Below, in pieces: positions 50,834 to 58,290 of a DNA stretch of 64,000 nucleotides. Both the position numbers and the translations under genes were made by a program. This DNA is from Galbibacter sp038433465 (lineage in GTDB: Bacteria > Bacteroidota > Bacteroidia > Flavobacteriales > Flavobacteriaceae): NCBI RefSeq assembly GCF_038433465.1, contig NZ_JAESVF010000012.1, positions 8,556 through 72,555 of the forward strand. The letters are read 5' to 3'. The notes under the pieces were generated by a model. That model did no database searches, was not told where the DNA came from, and saw nothing but the letters and a program-made list of their open reading frames with translations. How positions within the stretch are numbered: the stretch's first letter is position 1; every line of letters begins with the position of its first letter.

Positions 50834-51625
50834 ATGCAAAATTACTGTCTAAATAAAGGCGTTGAGAGGTTAAAACAGTTTGAAATAGCAGAGTTTGAAG
50901 AGTGGTATTACGATAAACTAATATACTATAACGACTATCCAAACATTGATTATTGGAAGACATTACCTCACACCTATCACGAAGCTTCAGATGTACCTTT
51001 AAAAAAGGTAATTGGTACAAACCATATTAATTATGCAAATAATACATGGCTAGAAAATTTAGGATGCTTAAAGAGATTTTCTTCTTATTACACTAGAGAA
51101 TATTCTACCAAATATTTTGATTCAGAAGACAGAAAACCTACTAATAGTTATGCAAAATTTGGAGATGATTATATAATTACAGAAGGAAATCATCGTACAC
51201 ACTCTGCTAAATTTCTAGGGTACGAATCAATAAAAGGCCATGTGACTGAATATTTTTTTGACCATGAATTATTTAACTCAGTAAATGATTATAAGAAAGA
51301 AAAATTATCACTCACTATACCTGATAATATTTACAGTGAAGCTATTTGGAATTTAGAGATTGAAAATATTCAAATTTATATTCATGGTTACAAAATGTTG
51401 AAATCTTTTATTCAACTATATAAAGACACACCTCCTTCTTGGTACAAAAGCAAGAAACTTCAATTAAATCATTCTTTGAAGTTATCTAATACTGAAGACT
51501 ATGTACATATTAAAAATCAAGAAGACTTAAGTAAACCTATTTTTAAACTTTTACCTGCATTTAAATACAATAAATTAATAGCTGATAATCAGTTACTGTT
51601 TAAGCAGATTAAAATATATTTGTAA
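50834..51625 (+). CDS. ParB/sulfiredoxin-fold-like protein
   Basis: 263 residues. Mid-protein, DDYIITEGNHRTHSAKFLGYESIKGHVTEYFFD matches the ParB/Srx core, in which a Gly-x-His-Arg motif follows a beta strand and is followed by an Ala-rich helix. Around it are Tyr- and Trp-rich regions that I do not recognise. Standalone ParB/Srx folds can bind or hydrolyse nucleotides, and several occur in defence or element control. No ParA partner is present, so a partition role is unlikely. The function remains open. Confidence 0.5.
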   Translation: MQNYCLNKGVERLKQFEIAEFEEWYYDKLIYYNDYPNIDYWKTLPHTYHEASDVPLKKVIGTNHINYANNTWLENLGCLKRFSSYYTREYSTKYFDSEDRKPTNSYAKFGDDYIITEGNHRTHSAKFLGYESIKGHVTEYFFDHELFNSVNDYKKEKLSLTIPDNIYSEAIWNLEIENIQIYIHGYKMLKSFIQLYKDTPPSWYKSKKLQLNHSLKLSNTEDYVHIKNQEDLSKPIFKLLPAFKYNKLIADNQLLFKQIKIYL

Positions 51626-51681
51626 TCAAGTAAAAACAATTTTATATAGATAAAAAGAAATTTTAAATAACATATTGATTT

Positions 51682-51874
51682 AGCGTTAGCTATTACTCTG
51701 CTTAAGAAAACTGGTAATTTTATTTGTGTACGAGATAATAGACTTAATGCTCACGTCTTCGGCGTGGGCTTGGTTTATTCGTACACAAGGTATACCAGTA
51801 CCTCTTAAGCGATAATTCTAAGTTCCACGCTTTTTTATACTAGTAATTAACTACTCTCTTGGAACTGGAGAGTG
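51682..51874 (+). ncRNA. Structured RNA, copy 2, upstream of a membrane protein gene
   Basis: It shares the plan of the copy at 39334 with mostly different helix sequences: GCTTAAGA 51700-51707 with TCTTAAGC 51803-51810; ACTGGTA 51710-51716 with TACCAGT 51793-51799; TTGTGTACGA 51724-51733 with TCGTACACAA 51779-51788; and the apical GCTCACG/CGTGGGC (51749-51755/51763-51769). AGCGT 51682-51686 can pair with ACGCT 51827-51831, crossing AGTTCCA 51821-51827 with TGGAACT 51860-51866. The first-to-last span is 185 bases, against 186 in copy 1. It ends 17 bases before the preferred ATG at 51892. Confidence 0.75.
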
Positions 51875-51891
51875 TAAGAAAAATATCGTTT

Positions 51892-52944
51892 ATGAATCAA
51901 CAAAACAGTTCTAAAATCTTAAACAAAATATCTATTGTAATAGCAATTATTTTGATTTTATATGCTCTATTCAATTTTAGTAGTAGTAAATTTTCAAGTA
52001 TTATAATCCTAATTTCTGCTTTTATAGTAAGTCCTTTATCAAAAAGAATTTTCACAAAAATGGAACGCAATAAATTACGATTACTTCGAATAGGTGTTCC
52101 AATAATTGGGGTATTATTTGGCACTATTTTTAGTGTATTTAGTTATGAGAATAAAAAAAGAGCATTTGAAAACAGAGAAAGAGAATTAGTAAAACAGTAT
52201 TTAAAAGACCACCCAAATTTATATTATCTCAAACAAGCAGATAGTCTATTTTATTGGCACAATTATTTTGAGGGAGCATATGATAACGACGAAAACTTAG
52301 AATACCTTCGAAATTTATTGAATAGAATAAATTACAAAACTATTCATTACCTCCCCAACAATAACGCTTATGCCATTAAGAAAGATTCTGTCAATCAAAC
52401 TACAACTGTAATTTATACTCCTGAATTTATTGTTGATTCTATTAGCTATGAGTTTCAGAAGTCAAATAAAGAAGATGCTATAAATAAATACGCAATTGAA
52501 TTTTTGGTTTCTAGCGACCAAGAAATAAAATCTATTAATGCGCTTGTAAATTATAATAATGGAACTCAGAAGTTATTTGACTCTATTAGTAATAATTATT
52601 CTGTAGAAAATAATCTCAACAAACCAAAAATAAAATCTCAAACAGAATATATTGAAGCTAGAATAAGATATGCTGAAAGAGCTAAGCTAGTTACAGACTT
52701 TAAAAAAAATTGTTTTAGCGGTTGGGATGGCTCTCATATATTATTGGCTAAAGCTATTAAAAACAATATGCACAATCCTGATAGTTTTGAACATGTGGAT
52801 ACCCAATTTAAAATTCAAAATGATGAAACTGCTATAATCATTATGAAATATAGAGGAACTAATAGCTTTGGTGCTACTGTAACAAATTCTCAAAAAGTTA
52901 AAGTTGATATGAATACTTGTGAAATAATCAAGGTTTTTAATTAA
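51892..52944 (+). CDS. Membrane protein downstream of structured RNA copy 2
   Basis: I choose the ATG at 51892 (MNQQNSSKILNKISIVIAI), the position equal to the start at 39546; the ATG at 51859 lies inside the RNA. The 350-residue product has three spans (about 11-27, 33-50, 64-83) and then a soluble domain. The C-terminal part (GWDGSHILLAKAIKNNMHNPDSFEHVDTQF, then IIIMKYRGTNSFGATVTN) is a domain I have seen in Bacteroidetes hypothetical proteins but cannot name. The membrane module resembles that of the protein at 39546; the soluble part does not. Confidence 0.75.
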   Translation: MNQQNSSKILNKISIVIAIILILYALFNFSSSKFSSIIILISAFIVSPLSKRIFTKMERNKLRLLRIGVPIIGVLFGTIFSVFSYENKKRAFENRERELVKQYLKDHPNLYYLKQADSLFYWHNYFEGAYDNDENLEYLRNLLNRINYKTIHYLPNNNAYAIKKDSVNQTTTVIYTPEFIVDSISYEFQKSNKEDAINKYAIEFLVSSDQEIKSINALVNYNNGTQKLFDSISNNYSVENNLNKPKIKSQTEYIEARIRYAERAKLVTDFKKNCFSGWDGSHILLAKAIKNNMHNPDSFEHVDTQFKIQNDETAIIIMKYRGTNSFGATVTNSQKVKVDMNTCEIIKVFN

Positions 52945-52963
52945 GTAAATGCATTAAATAAAT

Positions 52964-52971
52964 TATATTTG
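52964..52971 (+). promoter_or_regulatory. -7 promoter element for the GHKL-Shedu gene
   Basis: TATATTTG matches TANNTTTG, 26 bases before the TTG start at 52997, so the nuclease gene has its own promoter. Confidence 0.5.
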
Positions 52972-52996
52972 GGATTCATTTCTAACATTTAAGATA

Positions 52997-55009
52997 TTGA
53001 AAAATAAAGCATCTATAAACAATAATAGTATTGATTCAGCAGGAATTCCAAAAGATTATAAGGAAGCTATTGCAGAATTAATATGGAATGGTTTTGATGC
53101 AAAGGCTACTAAAATAGATGTTTTATTTGAAAGTAATGAAATTGACTCTATAGAAAGTATTACAATTTCTGATAATGGAGAGGGAATTAAATATGAAACT
53201 CTTCAAGAAACTTTTGGGTCGTTTTTAGATTCTCAAAAGAGAAATTCATATCAAAGGTCATCATATATTAAAGGCAAAAAAGGTAAAGGAAGATATTCAT
53301 TTTCAGCATTAGCAGGAAAAGCAACTTGGCATACTTCATATAAAAAAGATAATAAAGTGCTAGTTTATGATATCGTTATCTCAAAAAATAGCAAGGATGT
53401 CTATGAAGATTCCAATAAAAGAATTTTTGATGATAAACCTACTGGAACAGATGTAATACTCACTGAATTATTTAATGTTACTGCTTATAGTTTTAATTCC
53501 GATGAATTTAAATTATTTCTAGCTAAAGAGTTTGGTTGGTTTCTACTTTTAAATAATAAAAACAATTATACTCTCTCAATTAATGGAGAAAACATAGACT
53601 ATCAATATATAATTTCAGAGAGTGAGTCTAAAGAACTAATAATAGAAGATAAAGAAAATTTAAAGCACAAATTTTTAATTACCTATGTAAGGTGGAATGA
53701 AAGTATTGGGGATAAATACTATTATTATTTCTTAAACAATGAAAAAATTGAAAGTGCAAAAAAATTAACTTCATATAATAATAACGCTATAGAATTTCAT
53801 CATAGTGTTTATATTGAATCGCCTTTTTTTGATGAGTTTGAAATGAATAAAAGTGATTCTGATAGTAATCTTTTTAAAAAGAATCAAACTCACCCAGTTT
53901 TCAAAGTCTTAATAAAAGATTTAAATGAATTTTTATTTAGAAAACAAAAAGATTTTGTTAGAGAAAATGCAGCTAATGACTTAGTAATTAAATATGAAAC
54001 TAGAGGCGTTTTTCCAAAATTTGCAAAAAATGAATATGCGCAAGCTCGTAAAAAAGATTTAATTAAAGTAGTCAAAGAGCTATACTGTGTTCAACCAAAA
54101 ATATTCAAAGGATTAAAAGCAGAACAAGAAGTTACTTTTGTTGGTTTTCTGAATTTGTTGTTAGATACTGATGAAAGAGAAAACATCCTTACAATTATCG
54201 AAAATGTAACTCGATTAACAAGCGAAGAACGAAAAGAATTGGTTGAGGTTTTAAAAAAGACAGGATTGTCAAGAATCACTAATACAATTAAACTTTTAGA
54301 AGATAGATTTAAGACTGTTGAATATCTAAAGGCTCTAGTTTTTGATTTAAAAAAGTTCACAACGGAAAGAGACCATATCCAAAAAATCATAGAGAATAAT
54401 TATTGGTTATTTGGCGAGCAATTTCATTTAACTTCTGCGGATAAAAACTTCCAAGAGTTGTTATCTAACTATCTTTATTTTATTGATGGAATTGAAGAAA
54501 AACAAAATATTCAATCTTACGAATGGAAAAGAAGGCCAGACATTTTTCTTTGTAGAAAGCATAATATTCCTGATGCTAGTGATATTGAATATTCTATTGA
54601 GCAGAATATTATGGTTGAATTAAAACGACCTACGGTAACAATAACCAAAAAGGAATTTAGACAGATTGATGATTATTTGGATTTTATACTAAAAGAAGAT
54701 AGGTTTAATAGTCAGTTGAGAGAATGGAAATTTTATGTATTAAGCAATAAGGTCGACGACTATATCGAAAAGCAATATGAGGCTTTTAAAGATAAAGGCA
54801 AAAGATTTTTAGTGCAACAAGCAGGTAAATACGAAATCTACGCTCTAACATGGGATGATTTATTTAAAACATTTGAAATTAAACATAATTATCTACTGAA
54901 TAAACTGGATTTTGATAAAAAATCAATTCAAGAAGAATTGAATATCAATGGAGTTAAACTTTCGACTTCAATTTCAGACAAAATTAGCTCTAATATTATT
55001 AGTGCTTAA
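52997..55009 (+). CDS. GHKL ATPase fused to a Shedu-like PD-(D/E)xK nuclease (TTG start)
   Basis: 670 residues, beginning with TTG (MKNKASINNNSIDSAGIPKD). The N-terminal GHKL/MORC-like ATPase has an N box (AIAELIWNGFDA, 24-35), G1 DNGEG (59-63) and G2 GKKGKGRYSFSA (93-104). The C-terminal half shows a DUF4263/Shedu-like entry (ERDHIQKIIENNYWLFGEQF) and nuclease residues: RRPDIF near 511-516 and MVELKRP near 538-544. A single protein that senses and cuts nucleic acid fits an anti-phage role; GHL ATPase-nuclease fusions in restriction-type systems have been described before. Its target is unknown. It is the last gene of element 2. Confidence 0.8.
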   Translation: MKNKASINNNSIDSAGIPKDYKEAIAELIWNGFDAKATKIDVLFESNEIDSIESITISDNGEGIKYETLQETFGSFLDSQKRNSYQRSSYIKGKKGKGRYSFSALAGKATWHTSYKKDNKVLVYDIVISKNSKDVYEDSNKRIFDDKPTGTDVILTELFNVTAYSFNSDEFKLFLAKEFGWFLLLNNKNNYTLSINGENIDYQYIISESESKELIIEDKENLKHKFLITYVRWNESIGDKYYYYFLNNEKIESAKKLTSYNNNAIEFHHSVYIESPFFDEFEMNKSDSDSNLFKKNQTHPVFKVLIKDLNEFLFRKQKDFVRENAANDLVIKYETRGVFPKFAKNEYAQARKKDLIKVVKELYCVQPKIFKGLKAEQEVTFVGFLNLLLDTDERENILTIIENVTRLTSEERKELVEVLKKTGLSRITNTIKLLEDRFKTVEYLKALVFDLKKFTTERDHIQKIIENNYWLFGEQFHLTSADKNFQELLSNYLYFIDGIEEKQNIQSYEWKRRPDIFLCRKHNIPDASDIEYSIEQNIMVELKRPTVTITKKEFRQIDDYLDFILKEDRFNSQLREWKFYVLSNKVDDYIEKQYEAFKDKGKRFLVQQAGKYEIYALTWDDLFKTFEIKHNYLLNKLDFDKKSIQEELNINGVKLSTSISDKISSNIISA

Positions 55010-55119
55010 TTTCTTTTGTTTTCTTATTTTTTGACTATAATTTACTTAATTTTTACAATTAATATTCTATATATCAAAATTACAAATTGATTATCAATTT
55101 GTTAGTGATTTAATTCATA

Positions 55120-55137
55120 TTTTGTATCGGAAAGTAA
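55120..55137 (+). repeat. attR: right attachment site with FCIGK-stop coding
   Basis: TTTTGTATCGGAAAGTAA reads Phe-Cys-Ile-Gly-Lys-stop. It differs from attL by one silent base (ATC for ATT) and the stop. It probably marks the original 3' end of mnmE, now cut off from its gene by the two elements. The segment from 55138 to 55190 shows no gene. Confidence 0.85.
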
Positions 55138-55191
55138 TTAGAGTTTAAAAAATATAAAGCCGAATACTATTTGTAATTAGTTTTTAAACAC

Positions 55192-55220
55192 AAAAAAAGC
55201 CAGAGTTATCTCTGGCTTTT
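55192..55220 (-). terminator. katG terminator (bidirectional)
   Basis: AGCCAGAG (55198-55205) pairs with CTCTGGCT (55210-55217) around a TTAT loop, with an A-run on the left and T-run on the right. It begins 27 bases past the katG stop. Confidence 0.88.
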
Positions 55221-55246
55221 AATATTTGAAATTAAATTATAGAACT

Positions 55247-57454
55247 TTAAAATCTGTCTAAATTCATCACTTTGTCCCAAATTTTTACAAAGTCGGTTAC
55301 AAATTTCTCTTTTGCATCTTGACTCGCGTACACTTCTGCTAAAGCTCTTAATTCTGAGTTCGAACCAAATATTAAATCGGCTCTTGTAGCTGTCCATTTT
55401 ACAGCGCCTGTTTTACGGTCTTTTCCTTCAAATAACTCTTCGTTACCTTCAGATACTTTTTCCCATTTGGTACTCATATCCAAAAGATTTACTAAGAAAT
55501 CATTCGATAACACCCCTGGTTTTGAAGTGAAAACTCCGTGCTTAGATTTATCATAATTAGTATCTAAAACTCTCATCCCTGCCAATAAAACAGTCATTTC
55601 TGGGGCTGTAAGTGTTAACAACTGTGCTTTGTCTACCAATAATTCTTCCGTAGAAACATTAAATTTTGTTTTTCTATAGTTTCTAAATCCATCGGCATAA
55701 GGCTCTAAATATTCAAAAGCTTCTATGTCTGTTTGTTCCGCAGAAGCATCCATACGTCCTGGAGTAAAAGGCACCGAAACATTATAACCACCAGCTTCAA
55801 TTGCTTTTTCAAGACCAACAACACCAGCCAATACAATTAAATCTGCAATAGATATTTTTTTGGTTGCTGAATTAAACTCTGCTTGAATAGTTTCTAAAGA
55901 ATTTAAAACCTTAGCCAATTGCTGTGGATTGTTAACCTCCCAATCTTTTTGAGGTGCTAAACGAACACGTGCTCCATTAGCTCCTCCTCTTTTATCAGAT
56001 CCTCTAAAGGTTGAAGCAGAAGCCCAAGCCGTAGAAACCAATTCTGAAGTTGTTAATCCTGTTGCTGAAATTTTAGATTTTAAAGTAGCTATGTCCGAAT
56101 CGTTAACCAATTCGTGGTCAACAGCAGGAATTGGATCTTGCCAAATCAAATCTTCTTGTGGTACCTCTGGCCCTAAATAACGGTCTTTAGGTCCCATATC
56201 TCTATGCGTAAGTTTAAACCAAGCTCTTGCAAAAGCATCGGCAAACTCATCTGGATTTTCATAAAAACGTCTTGAAATTTTTTCGTATTCTGGGTCAAAA
56301 CGTAATGATAAATCGGTTGTTAACATTGTTGGAGCATGCTTTTTTGTTGGATCAAATGCATCTGGAATAATAGCTTCTGCATCCTTAGCAATCCATTGTT
56401 TTGCACCCGCCGGACTTCTGTGGGGAAGCCACTCATACTCAAATAAATTTTTAAAGAAGTTGTTGCTCCATTGCGTTGGCGTTTCAGTCCAAATTACTTC
56501 TGGACCTCCAGTAATTGCATGTGCTCCCACACCCGATTCGAAATTATTTTTCCACCCAAAACCTTGCTCCTCAATAGGCGCAGCTTCTGGTTCCGGACCA
56601 ACATGATCTGCTGGACTTGCAGCTCCATGCGTTTTTCCAAACGTGTGCCCACCAGCAATAAGTGCTACAGTTTCTTCATCGTTCATCGCCATTCTTTTAA
56701 AGGTCTCTCGAATGTCTTTTGCTGCGGAAAAAGGATCCCAATTTCCATCTGGCCCTTCTGGATCCACATAAATTAATCCCATTACAACAGCAGCAAGCGG
56801 ATCTTCTAAATCTCTTTCTCCTGAATAACGTTTATCTGTTAACCATTCTTTTTCAGAACCCCAATATACATCTTCTTCTGGCTCCCATACATCTTCTCTA
56901 CCACCTGCAAACCCGAAGGTTTTAAAGCCCATCGACTCTAAAGCTACATTTCCTGCCAATACCATTAAATCGGCCCAAGAAATACTTTTTCCGTATTTCT
57001 GTTTTATCGGCCATAATAAACGCCTTGCCTTATCTAAACTTGCATTATCTGGCCAGCTATTAAGCGGTGCAAAACGCTGTTGCCCTGCTCCTGCGCCTCC
57101 TCTTCCATCTCCAATTCTATATGTTCCGGCACTGTGCCAAGCCATACGAATAAACAAACCTCCATAATGTCCAAAATCGGCTGGCCACCAATCTTGTGAA
57201 TCGGTCATTAAAGCATGTAAATCTTTTTTTAGTCCTTCATAATCTAAACTATTAAACGCTGCAGCATAATCAAAATCTCCCTCCATCGGATTTGATAAAG
57301 AAGAATTCTGACGCAAAATATTCACTTTTAATTTGTTAGGCCACCAATCTCTATTGGTAGTTCCCCCTCCAGCTGCTTGTTTTGGCGCTGCACCTGAAAA
57401 TGGGCATTTTCCTGAACCTGTAGTACCATGAGAAAAATTGTTGTCGGAAGTCAT
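55247..57454 (-). CDS. katG: Catalase-peroxidase KatG
   Basis: 735 residues, the normal length. The N-terminal haem domain holds the distal Arg-Trp-His (RMAWHSAGTYR) near residue 105 and the proximal His in AGGHTFGKTHGA near residue 270. The Trp-Tyr-Met crosslink needed for catalase activity can be traced: Trp in MAWH, Tyr in GLIYVDPEGPDGN, Met in RMAMNDEE. The C-terminal domain has lost haem ligands, as usual. It breaks down hydrogen peroxide and also acts as a peroxidase. It has its own promoter-like element and terminator and is the first chromosomal gene right of the island. Confidence 0.97.
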   Translation of the reverse strand: MTSDNNFSHGTTGSGKCPFSGAAPKQAAGGGTTNRDWWPNKLKVNILRQNSSLSNPMEGDFDYAAAFNSLDYEGLKKDLHALMTDSQDWWPADFGHYGGLFIRMAWHSAGTYRIGDGRGGAGAGQQRFAPLNSWPDNASLDKARRLLWPIKQKYGKSISWADLMVLAGNVALESMGFKTFGFAGGREDVWEPEEDVYWGSEKEWLTDKRYSGERDLEDPLAAVVMGLIYVDPEGPDGNWDPFSAAKDIRETFKRMAMNDEETVALIAGGHTFGKTHGAASPADHVGPEPEAAPIEEQGFGWKNNFESGVGAHAITGGPEVIWTETPTQWSNNFFKNLFEYEWLPHRSPAGAKQWIAKDAEAIIPDAFDPTKKHAPTMLTTDLSLRFDPEYEKISRRFYENPDEFADAFARAWFKLTHRDMGPKDRYLGPEVPQEDLIWQDPIPAVDHELVNDSDIATLKSKISATGLTTSELVSTAWASASTFRGSDKRGGANGARVRLAPQKDWEVNNPQQLAKVLNSLETIQAEFNSATKKISIADLIVLAGVVGLEKAIEAGGYNVSVPFTPGRMDASAEQTDIEAFEYLEPYADGFRNYRKTKFNVSTEELLVDKAQLLTLTAPEMTVLLAGMRVLDTNYDKSKHGVFTSKPGVLSNDFLVNLLDMSTKWEKVSEGNEELFEGKDRKTGAVKWTATRADLIFGSNSELRALAEVYASQDAKEKFVTDFVKIWDKVMNLDRF

Positions 57455-57489
57455 ATTTATAAATTTTTAAAATTATTTTTTGTTTTACT

Positions 57490-57497
57490 CAAAATTA
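57490..57497 (-). promoter_or_regulatory. -7 promoter element for katG
   Basis: On the minus strand this reads TAATTTTG, matching TANNTTTG, 35 bases before the katG ATG. No OxyR-type site is evident by eye. The rest of the gap to 57733 is AT-rich with no gene. Confidence 0.4.
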
Positions 57498-57733
57498 CAT
57501 AACATTAAGCTATTATTATTAAATATATAATCGATTTTATTTATTTAAGTATAAAGGTTAATTTAGGTATAATTCTAAACATTTAAAAACTAACACACTT
57601 AATTTTAATTAATTATAAATAATATAATATTGAGATAACATGTTTAGCTATATTTGCGAGCCATTTGTAGAAGCTTTCATTGAAATCAAAAATATAGTTC
57701 TACGAACCAATTTATCAGCTTAAGATTGATACA

Positions 57734-58216
57734 TTAAAGCTTTTTAAACTCGAAAGAAATTTCAATTTCAGCATTCGAAACCATTGCTTTTAAACGGTCT
57801 CCTTCTTTCCAATATTTTATTTTATTCGGAAATTCAATTGAATCGTTTGTGCAAGTAAAAGTTGTTGAAGTATAATTTGTCATTTTAAAAATTGTTAACT
57901 GTGGTTCTTCAAGTACTTCAACCGCTAAACTCCACTGCTTATCAATTTCAACCAAATGTATTTTCTCCCTTTTAACAGTATCACCATCTTGCATTGTAAA
58001 GCCAATCCCAGTATATTTTGAATTGCTGATTTTAGTCCATTTTTCGAAAGTCTGTCTTCCTTCTTTTTCGTTTACACGTTGCCACTTCCCTAGCAACCAA
58101 TCAAAATTTTCAGTAGTTTCTTTTACTTCCGTTTCTATGTTTTTTTGATCTTCTTTTTTATTCTGATGACAGGAAAAAAGTGCTAATCCAATGAATATTA
58201 TCAAAATTTGCTTCAT
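57734..58216 (-). CDS. Lipoprotein, DUF6265-like
   Basis: 160 residues. The N-terminus MKQILIIFIGLALFSC is a lipoprotein signal with Cys at 16. The mature part has FDWLLGKWQRVNEKEGRQTFEKW near residue 40, then the MQDGDTVKREKIHLVE strand and a beta-rich rest ending EISFEFKKL; this fits the DUF6265 lipocalin-like family. The function is unknown. It is monocistronic, on the minus strand, between katG and the adhesin operon. Confidence 0.75.
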   Translation of the reverse strand: MKQILIIFIGLALFSCHQNKKEDQKNIETEVKETTENFDWLLGKWQRVNEKEGRQTFEKWTKISNSKYTGIGFTMQDGDTVKREKIHLVEIDKQWSLAVEVLEEPQLTIFKMTNYTSTTFTCTNDSIEFPNKIKYWKEGDRLKAMVSNAEIEISFEFKKL

Positions 58217-58290
58217 CTTAAATCGTTTTATTTAAATATTAAATTACTGATTAACAAATAAATACAGCTATTTTTTCAGCAAAACAAATA

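Larger units (their letters stand above)
47410..55119 (+). mobile_element. Integrative element 2 (in tandem array at the mnmE 3' end)
   Basis: About 7.7 kb lies between the second and third FCIGK-stop sites. Order: tyrosine recombinase, overlapping hypothetical, excisionase-type HTH, replication-type HTH protein, ParB/Srx-like protein, structured RNA with membrane protein, GHKL-Shedu-like nuclease. As in element 1, there are no transfer or virion genes. The backbone order parallels element 1 while the cargo differs, so these are related but distinct elements. Confidence 0.8.

Noticed and set aside
50834..51625. Plasmid partition ParB
   Set aside because: No ParA and no HTH centromere-binding domain; only the small ParB/Srx-like core is seen.
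33467..55119. Conjugative element (ICE) for the island
   Set aside because: I see no relaxase, coupling protein or type IV secretion gene on either strand. Integrative, but not self-transferring, is all that can be supported.
33449..55137. A single large island with one chance internal repeat
   Set aside because: The middle FCIGK-stop site is followed by a second complete recombinase module, and the backbone order restarts there, so two elements are the simpler reading.
57649..57656. TATATTTG on the plus strand between katG and the lipoprotein gene
   Set aside because: It fits a -7 element, but no plus-strand gene or terminator follows; both neighbours are on the minus strand. In AT-rich DNA this word is expected by chance.
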